Source: Oscillospiraceae bacterium Marseille-Q3528 (lineage in GTDB: Bacteria; Bacillota; Clostridia; Lachnospirales; Lachnospiraceae). From it: a stretch of 64,000 nucleotides of DNA. Below are positions 17,379-25,937 of the stretch, piece after piece. Position numbers and translations under genes: made by a program. The DNA lies in NCBI GenBank assembly GCA_018223385.1, contig JAGTTR010000008.1, positions 62,001-126,000 of the forward strand, in the 5' to 3' direction. The first letter of the stretch is position 1; every line of letters starts with the position of its first letter. The notes below the pieces were generated by a model. The model saw only the letters and a list, made by a program, of their open reading frames with translations, was not told the origin of the DNA and did not search any database.

Positions 17379-18821
17379 ATGAAAAAGGTGTTATTTGTCG
17401 CATCAGAGGCAGTTCCATTTATCAAGACCGGAGGTCTGGCGGACGTTGTCGGTTCATTGCCGAAGTGTTTTGATAAGAAGGAATATGATGTACGGGTGAT
17501 CATTCCCAAGTACATGTGCATGAAGGACGAATGGAAGAGCCAGCTGAAATATCTCGGCCATTTTTATATGGATCTTGCGTGGAGAAGCCAGTATGTGGGT
17601 ATTCTCGAGATGAAATACAATGATATCCAGTATTATTTTATCGACAATGAATATTATTTTGCCGGACCAAGGCCTTACGGCAATATTTATGAGGATGTGG
17701 AGAAGTTTGCATTCTTTTCAAAAGCAGTGTTATCGGCGCTCCCTGTCATTGGATTCCAGCCGGATGTCATTCACTGCAATGACTGGCAGACCGGACTGAT
17801 CCCGGTATTTCTGAAGGATGTTTTCCACGAGAACAGCTTTTTTGAACATATGAAGTCTGTCATCACCATTCACAACCTGAAATTCCAGGGGGTATGGGAT
17901 ATGAAGACGATCAAGGACATTACAGGCCTGCCTTCTTATTATTTTACACCGGATAAGCTGGAAGCATACGGGGATGCCAACTATCTGAAGGGCGGTATCG
18001 TGTATGCGGATGCGATTACCACGGTGAGCCGGACCTATGCAGAGGAGATCAAGACACCGTTCTATGGTGAGGGGCTGGACGGTCTTCTGCGGGCACGGTC
18101 GAATTCCCTTCGGGGCATCGTGAACGGCATTGATTACGAAGAGTACAATCCGGCCACCGATCAGTTCCTGGATAAGCACTATACGATATCCAACTGGCGC
18201 AGGGAGAAGAACAAGAACAAGCTGGCGCTGCAGAAGGAGCTGGGCCTGAAGGAAGATAAGAAGGTCATGATGATCGGTATTGTTTCCCGCCTGACGGATC
18301 AGAAGGGCCTGGATCTGATCGATTATGTGATGGATGAACTGTGCCAGGATGCGATCCAGCTCGTTGTCCTCGGTACAGGAGAAGAAAAATACGAAAATAT
18401 GTTCCGTCATTTTGACTGGAAATATAATGATAAAGTATCGGCCAACATTTTCTATTCGGAAGATCTTTCACACAAGATTTATGCGGCGTGCGATGCCTTC
18501 CTGATGCCGTCGCTCTTTGAACCCTGCGGCCTGAGCCAGCTTATGAGCCTGCGGTATGGCACCCTGCCGATCGTCCGCGAGACAGGCGGTCTGAAGGACA
18601 CGGTGGAGCCCTACAATGAGTATGAGGGCACCGGAACCGGTTTCAGCTTCTGCAATTATAATGCCCATGAGATGCTGGCGACGATCCGCTATGCAGAGCA
18701 TATCTATTATGACAAGAAGCGGGACTGGAACAAGATCGTAGACCGTGCCATGGCACAGGATTTCTCCTGGAATACGTCTGCGGCACAGTATAAGGAAATG
18801 TATGACTGGCTGATTGGCTAG
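17379..18821 (+). CDS. glgA: Glycogen synthase (ADP-glucose type)
   Basis: 480 residues from ATG 17379, preceded by GGGAGGAG at 6 bases; the in-frame ATG at 17358 lies upstream of that site. GT5 family, GT-B fold: transfers glucose from ADP-glucose to alpha-1,4-glucan. N-terminal KTGGLADVVGSLPK (donor-binding loop), VIHCNDWQTGLIPV, and the C-terminal PSLFEPCGLSQLMSLRYGTLP signature with the catalytic Glu. Other glg genes are not adjacent, so it is an isolated locus here. Confidence 0.95.
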   Translation: MKKVLFVASEAVPFIKTGGLADVVGSLPKCFDKKEYDVRVIIPKYMCMKDEWKSQLKYLGHFYMDLAWRSQYVGILEMKYNDIQYYFIDNEYYFAGPRPYGNIYEDVEKFAFFSKAVLSALPVIGFQPDVIHCNDWQTGLIPVFLKDVFHENSFFEHMKSVITIHNLKFQGVWDMKTIKDITGLPSYYFTPDKLEAYGDANYLKGGIVYADAITTVSRTYAEEIKTPFYGEGLDGLLRARSNSLRGIVNGIDYEEYNPATDQFLDKHYTISNWRREKNKNKLALQKELGLKEDKKVMMIGIVSRLTDQKGLDLIDYVMDELCQDAIQLVVLGTGEEKYENMFRHFDWKYNDKVSANIFYSEDLSHKIYAACDAFLMPSLFEPCGLSQLMSLRYGTLPIVRETGGLKDTVEPYNEYEGTGTGFSFCNYNAHEMLATIRYAEHIYYDKKRDWNKIVDRAMAQDFSWNTSAAQYKEMYDWLIG

Positions 18822-18830
18822 AGATGTGGG

Positions 18831-18850
18831 GCGCCCGGGAAACCGGGCGC
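18831..18850 (+). terminator. Stem-loop after glgA
   Basis: GCGCCCGG-gaaa-CCGGGCGC: an eight-pair stem with a four-base loop, followed by TCTGTTT. The T-tract is short, so it is probably a terminator. Confidence 0.6.
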
Positions 18851-18890
18851 TCTGTTTATGTAGAAAAAACACGGATGTGGTATGGAGTGA

Positions 18891-19048
18891 CGTTCAGCCG
18901 CGCCATTCGCAGAATCGCATCTTCGATGCTTCCCGCTGCTTCGCAGCTGATTTCTGCTCATGATCTGGCGCTCAGTTCGTGCGTATTTGCGAGGCCATCT
19001 TTCCATGCGAGCATGGAATCTGCCCGCACAAAACGCACGGCTGAACTG
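18891..19048 (-). repeat. MITE-like intergenic repeat, copy C
   Basis: In reverse orientation it begins CAGTTCAGCC and ends GCGGCTGAACG, with the internal GCTGCGAAGCAGC and GCATCGAAGATGCGAT stems shared with copy A. The AT-rich central palindrome has diverged to CCATGCTCGCATGG. The rest of the glgA-recA gap (19049-19192) shows only a GCCTGCATTTCTGCAGGC stem-loop at about 19168-19185. Confidence 0.7.
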
Positions 19049-19192
19049 TTTGTGCATATTCACGATTGCGCGGGCAGCTATTTCATGCTATGCTTACAGC
19101 AGATCGTTTCTGATGACCCGTTCTGTTCGGTATTTTTTATCGTTCATATCTGACGACATTTCTGTCGCCTGCATTTCTGCAGGCAAAATCAG

Positions 19193-19247
19193 TTGACATT
19201 TTGGAAAAAATATACTAGTATTATCTTAAGAAACGAACATAAGTTCG
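19193..19247 (+). promoter_or_regulatory. recA promoter with SOS (LexA) box
   Basis: TTGACA at 19193-19198, 17-base spacer, TAGTAT at 19216-19221. Just downstream is CGAACATAAGTTCG (19234-19247), a perfect CGAAC-N4-GTTCG site as bound by Gram-positive LexA. The operator overlaps the expected transcription start region, so LexA should block recA until DNA damage. Confidence 0.88.
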
Positions 19248-19279
19248 AACAAGAGTTTTCATTGTAAAAGGAGAAGAGT

Positions 19280-20350
19280 ATGGCAAAGGAAGACAGAAAA
19301 GAAGAGAAATTAAAGGCGCTGGATGCAGCGCTTGGACAGATAGAGAAGCAGTATGGCAAGGGTGCAGTGATGAAGCTGGGAGATACCAGTGCGCACATGC
19401 AGGTGGAGACCGTTCCGACAGGTTCTCTGAGCCTGGATATTGCCCTGGGACTGGGCGGCCTTCCGAAGGGCCGTGTGATCGAGATCTACGGGCCGGAGTC
19501 CTCCGGTAAGACGACCGTGGCGCTGCATGTGGTGGCAGAGGTGCAGAAGCGGGGCGGCATTGCAGGCTTCATCGATGCGGAGCATGCCCTGGATCCGGTA
19601 TATGCGAGAAATATCGGTGTGGATATTGACAATCTGTATATCTCTCAGCCGGATAACGGCGAGCAGGCGCTGGAGATCACAGAGACGATGGTGCGTTCCG
19701 GTGCCATGGACGTGATCATCGTAGACTCTGTAGCGGCGCTGGTGCCCAAGGCAGAGATCGACGGCGATATGGGAGATTCCCATGTGGGTCTGCAGGCAAG
19801 ACTGATGTCCCAGGCACTGAGAAAGCTGACAGCTGTCATCAGTAAGTCCAACTGTATCGTTATTTTCATCAACCAGCTGCGTGAGAAGGTCGGTGTCATG
19901 TTCGGCAATCCGGAGGTAACCACCGGCGGACGTGCCCTGAAGTTCTATTCTTCTGTCCGTATGGATGTGAGAAGGATTGAGGCGTTGAAGCAGGGCGGGG
20001 AGATGGTCGGTAACCGTACCCGGATCAAGGTTGTGAAGAATAAGGTGGCTCCGCCGTTTAAGGAGGCAGAGTTTGATATTATGTTCGGCAAAGGAATCTC
20101 CAGAGAGGGGGATATCCTGGATCTGGCGGCTGAGTGCGGCGTCATCAACAAGAGCGGTGCCTGGTATGCATATAATGGTGAGAAGATCGGGCAGGGCCGG
20201 GAGAATGCGAAGCAGTATCTCCGGGACAATCCGGCGGTGATGACAGACGTGGAGCAGAAGGTACGGGAGCACTATGGTCTGCCCGCGGACGGCGCAGGGG
20301 AGACGAAGACTGCACAGACGGATGCACCTGCGGATGATCAGGAACTGTAA
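19280..20350 (+). CDS. recA: Recombinase RecA
   Basis: 356 residues from ATG 19280, with AAGGAG upstream. ATP-dependent strand exchange and LexA co-protease activity. Walker [27 protein letters not shown], Walker [17 protein letters not shown], and the L2 loop region [17 protein letters not shown] are all present. The C-terminal tail is acidic, as usual. Under an SOS box and followed 5 bases later by recX. Confidence 0.99.
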   Translation: MAKEDRKEEKLKALDAALGQIEKQYGKGAVMKLGDTSAHMQVETVPTGSLSLDIALGLGGLPKGRVIEIYGPESSGKTTVALHVVAEVQKRGGIAGFIDAEHALDPVYARNIGVDIDNLYISQPDNGEQALEITETMVRSGAMDVIIVDSVAALVPKAEIDGDMGDSHVGLQARLMSQALRKLTAVISKSNCIVIFINQLREKVGVMFGNPEVTTGGRALKFYSSVRMDVRRIEALKQGGEMVGNRTRIKVVKNKVAPPFKEAEFDIMFGKGISREGDILDLAAECGVINKSGAWYAYNGEKIGQGRENAKQYLRDNPAVMTDVEQKVREHYGLPADGAGETKTAQTDAPADDQEL

Positions 20351-20355
20351 GACGG

Positions 20356-20961
20356 ATGCTTGTGACAAAGATAGAGCCGGTGACCCGCAGCAAAAGCCGG
20401 ATCTATGTGGATGAACGGCGCTGGTGTACGCTGTACAATAAGGAGCTGTACCGGTACAGCCTGCGGGAAGGACAGCCGGTCAGTGACGGGGTATACGGGG
20501 AGATCATGGGGGAGGTTCTGACAAAGCGGGCGAAGCGCAGAGTGCTTTACCTGCTGCGTTCCATGGATCGGACAGAGCAGCAGCTGCGGCAGAAGCTGAA
20601 GGAAGGAGATTACCCGGAAGAGATCATCGATATCGCCATTGCCTATGTGCAGAAGCTGCATTATCAGGATGACCGCCGGTATGCGTCCAATTACGTGGAT
20701 TACCGGAAGAAGAATAAGAGCAGGCTCCAGCTGAAGCAGGAGCTGTACTGCAAAGGGATCCCGGCGGATATGACAAAGGAGATTCTGGAAGAATATTCAT
20801 CGGATGAGGAGCGGGAGGCTATCCGGGGATGGCTTCGCCGCAAGGGCTATGATCCGGCAGAAGCGACGCCGGAGAGCCAGCGGAAAATGTACGGATTTCT
20901 CATGCGCAAGGGCTTTCGGATGGAGGATGTTCTGGCAGCCATGCGGATGGAACAGTTCTGA
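20356..20961 (+). CDS. recX: Regulatory protein RecX
   Basis: 201 residues from ATG 20356, 5 bases after recA. RecX binds RecA filaments and limits their activity. The three-helix repeats are visible as RRVLYLLRSMDRTEQQLRQKLKEGDYPEEIID, YVQKLHYQDDRRYASNYV and the C-terminal KGYDPAEATPESQRKMYGFLMRKGF. It should be induced together with recA in the SOS response. The short gap after it carries the rny promoter. Confidence 0.92.
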   Translation: MLVTKIEPVTRSKSRIYVDERRWCTLYNKELYRYSLREGQPVSDGVYGEIMGEVLTKRAKRRVLYLLRSMDRTEQQLRQKLKEGDYPEEIIDIAIAYVQKLHYQDDRRYASNYVDYRKKNKSRLQLKQELYCKGIPADMTKEILEEYSSDEEREAIRGWLRRKGYDPAEATPESQRKMYGFLMRKGFRMEDVLAAMRMEQF

Positions 20962-20991
20962 AAAAGGATTCGTAACCTGCAAAAGGTTTGC

Positions 20992-21020
20992 TTGACATCA
21001 TACGAAAAAAAGTATAAAAT
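20992..21020 (+). promoter_or_regulatory. rny promoter
   Basis: TTGACA (20992-20997), 17-base spacer, TAAAAT (21015-21020). The rny start codon follows after a strong AAGGAGGAGG ribosome site. Confidence 0.6.
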
Positions 21021-21076
21021 TTAACTGTTGTATTTGTATGTGTACAATGAAAATTTAATAAGGAGGAGGTGCTCCT

Positions 21077-22627
21077 GTGACGGCAGCAACGATCATTGCT
21101 GTAGTGGTTACGCTGATCGTGGCGATCCCTCTTACTTATGCAGTTACCGTATCTTACCGCAAGAAGGTTGCGGAGGTTAAGATCGGCAATGCAGAAGATA
21201 AGGCGAGAGAGATCATCGATGAAGCTGTGAAAACTGCTGAGACGAAGAAGCGGGAAGCGCTGCTTGAGGTCAAGGAAGAGTCCATTAAGACCAGAAATGA
21301 ACTCGAAAAAGAAATCAAGGAACGCAGAGCGGAAGTACAGCGGACAGAGCGCAGAGTTTTATCCAAAGAGGAATCTCTGGATAAGAAGCTGGAAGTCATC
21401 GAGAAGCGGGAAGCAAGCTACACAGCCAAAGAAGAAGAACTCAAGAAAAAGAAATCAGAAATTGAGAAACTTCATGAGCAGAGCGTGCAGGAACTGGAGC
21501 GAATCTCAGGTCTTACCTCCGACCAGGCAAAAGAATATCTTTTAAAGACTGTTGAAGACGAAGTAAAGAGTGACACTGCTAAGATGGTGAAAGAGCTTGA
21601 AAGCAGGGCGAAAGAAGAAGCAGGCAAGAAAGCGAAAGAGTATGTAGTAACAGCCATCCAGAGATGCGCTGCCGACCATGTGGCCGAGACAACGATCTCT
21701 GTGGTACAACTTCCAAACGATGAAATGAAAGGCAGAATCATAGGACGTGAGGGACGGAATATCCGTACACTCGAGACTATGACCGGTGTGGATCTCATCA
21801 TTGACGATACACCGGAAGCAGTTATTTTATCAGGCTTTGACCCGATCCGCAGAGAGGTGGCAAGAATTGCCCTCGAGAAGCTGATTGTGGACGGACGAAT
21901 CCATCCGGCCAGAATCGAGGAGATGGTCGAGAAAGCACAAAAAGAAGTTGAAACTATGATTCGTGAAGAAGGGGAAGCCGCCGTCCTGGAAGTTGGCGTG
22001 CATGGCATTCACCCCGAACTTGTCAGATTACTCGGAAGAATGAAGTTCAGAACAAGCTATGGTCAGAATGCGTTGAAGCATTCTATCGAAGTGGCTCATC
22101 TGTCAGGCTTACTTGCCGGTGAGATCGGACTGGATGTCCGTGTGGCAAAGAGAGCCGGACTGCTGCATGATATCGGTAAGTCCATCGACCACGATGTCGA
22201 GGGCTCCCATATCCAGATTGGTGCTGACTTGTGCAGAAAGTACAAGGAGTCCCGGATTGTTATCAATGCGGTAGAAGCTCACCATGGTGATGTAGAACCG
22301 GAATCTCTGATTGCATGTGTGGTACAGGCAGCAGATACCATTTCTGCAGCTCGTCCGGGCGCAAGAAGAGAGACATTAGAAACATATACAAACAGACTGA
22401 AACAACTGGAAGATATTACAAATACGTTCAAGGGCGTAGACAAATCTTTTGCAATTCAGGCGGGTAGAGAGATTCGTGTTATGGTAGTTCCAGAGCAGGT
22501 TAGTGATGCAGACATGGTATTGTTAGCACGAGATATTTCCAAACAGATTGAAGCTGAGTTGGAATATCCTGGACAGATAAAGGTAAACGTGATACGCGAA
22601 AGCCGCGTAACCGATTACGCCAAATAG
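21077..22627 (+). CDS. rny: Ribonuclease Y
   Basis: 516 residues from GTG 21077. Membrane-anchored endoribonuclease that starts mRNA decay in Firmicutes. N-terminal transmembrane helix (residues about 3-22), long charged coiled coil (about 25-200), KH RNA-binding domain with [15 protein letters not shown], then the HD domain with [10 protein letters not shown], and a C-terminal RNase Y domain. recA-recX-rny is a common clostridial order. Full length. Confidence 0.97.
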   Translation: MTAATIIAVVVTLIVAIPLTYAVTVSYRKKVAEVKIGNAEDKAREIIDEAVKTAETKKREALLEVKEESIKTRNELEKEIKERRAEVQRTERRVLSKEESLDKKLEVIEKREASYTAKEEELKKKKSEIEKLHEQSVQELERISGLTSDQAKEYLLKTVEDEVKSDTAKMVKELESRAKEEAGKKAKEYVVTAIQRCAADHVAETTISVVQLPNDEMKGRIIGREGRNIRTLETMTGVDLIIDDTPEAVILSGFDPIRREVARIALEKLIVDGRIHPARIEEMVEKAQKEVETMIREEGEAAVLEVGVHGIHPELVRLLGRMKFRTSYGQNALKHSIEVAHLSGLLAGEIGLDVRVAKRAGLLHDIGKSIDHDVEGSHIQIGADLCRKYKESRIVINAVEAHHGDVEPESLIACVVQAADTISAARPGARRETLETYTNRLKQLEDITNTFKGVDKSFAIQAGREIRVMVVPEQVSDADMVLLARDISKQIEAELEYPGQIKVNVIRESRVTDYAK

Positions 22628-22635
22628 GAAAAGAG

Positions 22636-22681
22636 AAGTGTCGAGAGACTGTAGGTGATTACAGCTCCCGGCACTTTTTTT
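22636..22681 (+). terminator. Rho-independent terminator after rny
   Basis: AAGTGTCGAGAG pairs (with one wobble and one mismatch) with CTCCCGGCACTT, with an inner CTGTA/TTACAG stem and a run of T. Confidence 0.8.
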
Positions 22682-22797
22682 CTAATCTTAAGTTTCAATT
22701 AAGAAACATTAAAAATCCTAAACTCTGCTTGACATTGCCTTGGTACATGGTGTAAAAGTGTGTACATGAACAAATTTTCGAAAGAAGTGGGGCCAGT

Positions 22798-25260
22798 ATG
22801 GGTAGCAAAGAATATACAGAAGAACAATCTCTTGTAGGGCTTACAGAGGCAGAAGTACAGGAGCGGATTGCCGCAGGACAGACGAATCGTGCGGATATTA
22901 CCACGGAAAAGACGACAAAGCAGATCATTCTGTCGAATACACTGACTTATTTCAACCTGATTTTTCTTGTTCTGGCTATTCTTCTTATCATTGCCGGTTC
23001 TTTCCGGAATCTGACATTTCTGCCGGTGGTGATTGCCAATACGGTCATCGGCATTGTACAGGAGCTGCGGGCAAAGAAAACACTGGATAAAATGAACATG
23101 CTGCATGCACCGCATGCCATTGTACTTCGGGACGGCAGACAGATGCAGATTGCTTCGGTGGATCTGGTGAAGGATGATATCATCCTGCTTCGTGCGGGCA
23201 ACCAGATTTGTGCGGATGCCTGTGTGCTTCAGGGCAGTGTGGCGGTGAATGAATCACTTCTGACTGGAGAATCGGATGAGATCCGCAAGGAGCCCGGTAA
23301 CCGTCTCATGTCGGGCAGCTTTGTAGTATCCGGACAATGTTACGCAAGACTGGAACAGGTGGGCAATGATTCTTATATTTCCCGGCTGACAGCAGAAGCG
23401 AAGCAGATGGATGACGGAGAACCTTCTGAGATGATCCGGTCGGTCAATCAGCTGATCAAATGGGTGGGTGTCATCATCATTCCGGTGGGTGCGGTGCTGT
23501 TTTCCCAGGCTTATTTTATGAATCATGAAACATTCCAGAAGAGCATCATTTCCATGGTGGCGGCGGTTACCGGCATGATCCCGGAGGGACTGTATCTGCT
23601 GACGACCATGGCGCTGGTCATGGGAACGGTGCGCCTGGCAGGCAGGAATGTGCTGCTCCACGATATGAAGAGCATCGAGGCGCTGGCCCGGGTAGATGTA
23701 CTTTGCGTGGATAAGACCGGCACTATCACGGAACCCGGTATGCAGGTGGCGCAGATCGTTGCGGCGAAAGCTTACCAGGAGGCGGTCGGACAGGGAGAAT
23801 CCGGTCAGGATGCATGTAAAAGGGAAATGTCTGGTCAGACAGCGGCTGAGATAGTGGAAAATCTGTTGACAGATTATGCGGCAGCAGTGCCGGATGATAA
23901 CGAAACGATGCAGGCGCTGCGGGAATACCTGCAGAAACGAAAAGCAGAGAAGGCAAAGCAGACATCCTCCGGCCGCCAGACGGGGAACCGCTTCCGGGCA
24001 CAGGCAGTTCTTCCCTTTTCGTCCTCAAGAAAATACAGCGCGGTGACCTTTGCGGAAGGAAGCTTTGCGTTTGGCGCCCCGGAGTTTATTATGGGCAGCC
24101 GTTATGAATGGATCCGGCAGGAGATCGCACCGTATCAGCAGAAAGGATATCGGGTGCTTTTGCTGGCGGCCTGTTCTTCTGTAAATGGCGACGGAACGTT
24201 GGCGGGAGAAGTTTCCCCGGTGGGATTCGTGATTCTCTCCAATCCGCTGCGGAAGAATGCGAAGAAAACCTTTGCCTATTTCAAATCCCAGAAGGTGACC
24301 GTGAAGGTCATTTCTGGCGACAATCCCCAGACGGTTTCCGAGATCGCCAAGCTGGCGGGCATTGACCACGCGGACGAATATGTGGATGCCGGAAGCCTGC
24401 GGACAGAAGAAGAGCTGCAGGAGGCGGCACTTCGCTATACGGTATTTGGCAGGGTGACACCCAGGCAGAAGCGTCTGCTGGTGCAGGCATTGCAGAACGC
24501 CGGACACACGGTAGCCATGACCGGCGACGGTGTCAACGACATTCTGGCCATGAAGGATGCAGACTGCAGCATTGCCATGGCATCGGGAAGTGAGGCGGCT
24601 GCCCAGGCCGCCCAGGCTGTACTGCTGGACTCCGATTTCGGCCACATGCCCGATGTGGTGGCCCAGGGACGACAGGTCGTAAATAATATCCAGCGTTCCG
24701 CCAGCTTGTTTTTGGTGAAAAACACGTTCTCCCTGCTGATGGCACTGTTTTCGGCGGTATTTGCCATCACCTATCCGCTGGAACCGTCCCAGATCTCGCT
24801 GATCAGCATGTTCACCATCGGTGTGCCGGGATTTCTGCTGGCAATGGAACCGAACCGGGAACGGATCCGGGGACATTTCATGACCAACGTCATGCTGCGG
24901 GCACTTCCGGCCGGAATCACCGATGCATTGGCAGTAGGGGCACTGGTGACCTGCGGAACTGTTTTCGGGCTTCCTGATGCAGATATTGCCACAGCTTCCA
25001 CCATGCTGCTGTCTGCAGTGGGCTTTATGATCCTGATCAAGATCAGCCAGCCTTTTAACAAAGCAAAGTATGCGGTTGTGATCGGAAATATCTGCGGCCT
25101 GGTGTTCTGCGGTATTTTCCTGGGACAGCTGTTTGCCATCAGTGCCATGTCCCGGATCTGCGTGCTGCTGATGATCGTGTTCACCTTTGCGGCAGAATCT
25201 CTGTTCCGCTATCTGACCATTCTGGCCGGAAAAGTAAACAAAAGGCATAATGAAAAATAG
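22798..25260 (+). CDS. Cation-transporting P-type ATPase
   Basis: 820 residues. P-type ATPase with an actuator domain (LLTGESDE), membrane helices around GMIPEGLYLLTT, the phosphorylation motif DKTGT with Asp305, the N-domain, the hinge MTGDGVNDILAMKDADCSIAM and six C-terminal helices. It resembles the subfamily containing pneumococcal Exp7 and mycobacterial CtpE, some members of which move Ca2+; the IPEGL motif fits Ca2+-like rather than heavy-metal pumps, and no N-terminal metal-binding domain is present. The ion remains uncertain. TTGACA at 22729-22734 may be its -35. Monocistronic, with its own terminator. Confidence 0.88.
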   Translation: MGSKEYTEEQSLVGLTEAEVQERIAAGQTNRADITTEKTTKQIILSNTLTYFNLIFLVLAILLIIAGSFRNLTFLPVVIANTVIGIVQELRAKKTLDKMNMLHAPHAIVLRDGRQMQIASVDLVKDDIILLRAGNQICADACVLQGSVAVNESLLTGESDEIRKEPGNRLMSGSFVVSGQCYARLEQVGNDSYISRLTAEAKQMDDGEPSEMIRSVNQLIKWVGVIIIPVGAVLFSQAYFMNHETFQKSIISMVAAVTGMIPEGLYLLTTMALVMGTVRLAGRNVLLHDMKSIEALARVDVLCVDKTGTITEPGMQVAQIVAAKAYQEAVGQGESGQDACKREMSGQTAAEIVENLLTDYAAAVPDDNETMQALREYLQKRKAEKAKQTSSGRQTGNRFRAQAVLPFSSSRKYSAVTFAEGSFAFGAPEFIMGSRYEWIRQEIAPYQQKGYRVLLLAACSSVNGDGTLAGEVSPVGFVILSNPLRKNAKKTFAYFKSQKVTVKVISGDNPQTVSEIAKLAGIDHADEYVDAGSLRTEEELQEAALRYTVFGRVTPRQKRLLVQALQNAGHTVAMTGDGVNDILAMKDADCSIAMASGSEAAAQAAQAVLLDSDFGHMPDVVAQGRQVVNNIQRSASLFLVKNTFSLLMALFSAVFAITYPLEPSQISLISMFTIGVPGFLLAMEPNRERIRGHFMTNVMLRALPAGITDALAVGALVTCGTVFGLPDADIATASTMLLSAVGFMILIKISQPFNKAKYAVVIGNICGLVFCGIFLGQLFAISAMSRICVLLMIVFTFAAESLFRYLTILAGKVNKRHNEK

Positions 25261-25286
25261 TATCTGAATGGAAAATGCGTTGTTTG

Positions 25287-25329
25287 AAAAAAATCTGGCA
25301 GAAAAATAAAATTCTCTGTCAGATTTTTT
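25287..25329 (+). terminator. Rho-independent terminator after the P-type ATPase
   Basis: AAATCTGGCAGA / TCTGTCAGATTT stem with a run of six T. Confidence 0.75.
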
Positions 25330-25400
25330 GCGTAAAAAAAGAATTATGTAATGAGCGAAAAGAAAAGGGAGCGACGCTGTAAGAAAAAGGGGGGATATCT

Positions 25401-25937
25401 GTGGCAGATGAGATCGGCAGACTTTTGAAGGAAGATCCGGCGCGGGGCGTGGATGCGGCCATGCACGCCTATATGGGGCTGTGTTTTATGATTGTCCGCA
25501 CCCGGCTGGCCGGGATCGGCACAAAAGAAGATATGGAAGACTGTGTCAGTGAGGCGTTTATGGATTTATATGAAGCGAGGGACAGGTTTGATCTGGAGAA
25601 GGGAACGGTGAAGAGCTTCCTGGCGGTGCTGGCTGCCAGGCGGGCATCGGACTGCTGCAGGCAGCTGTTGAAGCAGCAGACGGCATCCCCGGAGGAACTG
25701 GAGCTGGTGGGCAGCCGTTGTCCGGAGCTGGAGCAGCTGCCGGGGCGGATGGAGCTGCTGGAGGCATTGGAAGGCTTAGGAGAACCGGATCGGGAGATCT
25801 TTCTCCGGAAATATTATCTGGGCCAGCGGACGAAGGAGATTGCCCGGGCACTGAATCTGCGGGAGAATACGGTGGATCAGAAGGTGGGAAGAGGTTTGAA
25901 GAAGCTGCGGGTATGGCTGGAAGGGAGGCGCCAGTGA
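25401..25937 (+). CDS. ECF-type sigma-70 family RNA polymerase sigma factor
   Basis: 178 residues from GTG 25401, with AAGGGGGG upstream. Region 2 near residues 25-85 (ED(M)EDCVSEAFMDLYEARDRFD, then KGTVKSFLAVLAARRASDCCR) and region 4 near 120-175, with the HTH GQRTKEIARALNLRENTVDQKVGRGLKKLR. It ends with TGA overlapping the ATG of the next gene by one base, the usual coupling of an ECF sigma factor to its anti-sigma partner. The regulon is unknown; such factors often control their own promoter. Confidence 0.9.
   Translation: MADEIGRLLKEDPARGVDAAMHAYMGLCFMIVRTRLAGIGTKEDMEDCVSEAFMDLYEARDRFDLEKGTVKSFLAVLAARRASDCCRQLLKQQTASPEELELVGSRCPELEQLPGRMELLEALEGLGEPDREIFLRKYYLGQRTKEIARALNLRENTVDQKVGRGLKKLRVWLEGRRQ

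Noticed and set aside
24025..25248. Long minus-strand frame (407 codons) opposite the P-type ATPase
   Set aside because: Mirror of a strongly conserved gene; composition is typical of antisense shadows and there is no start signal.
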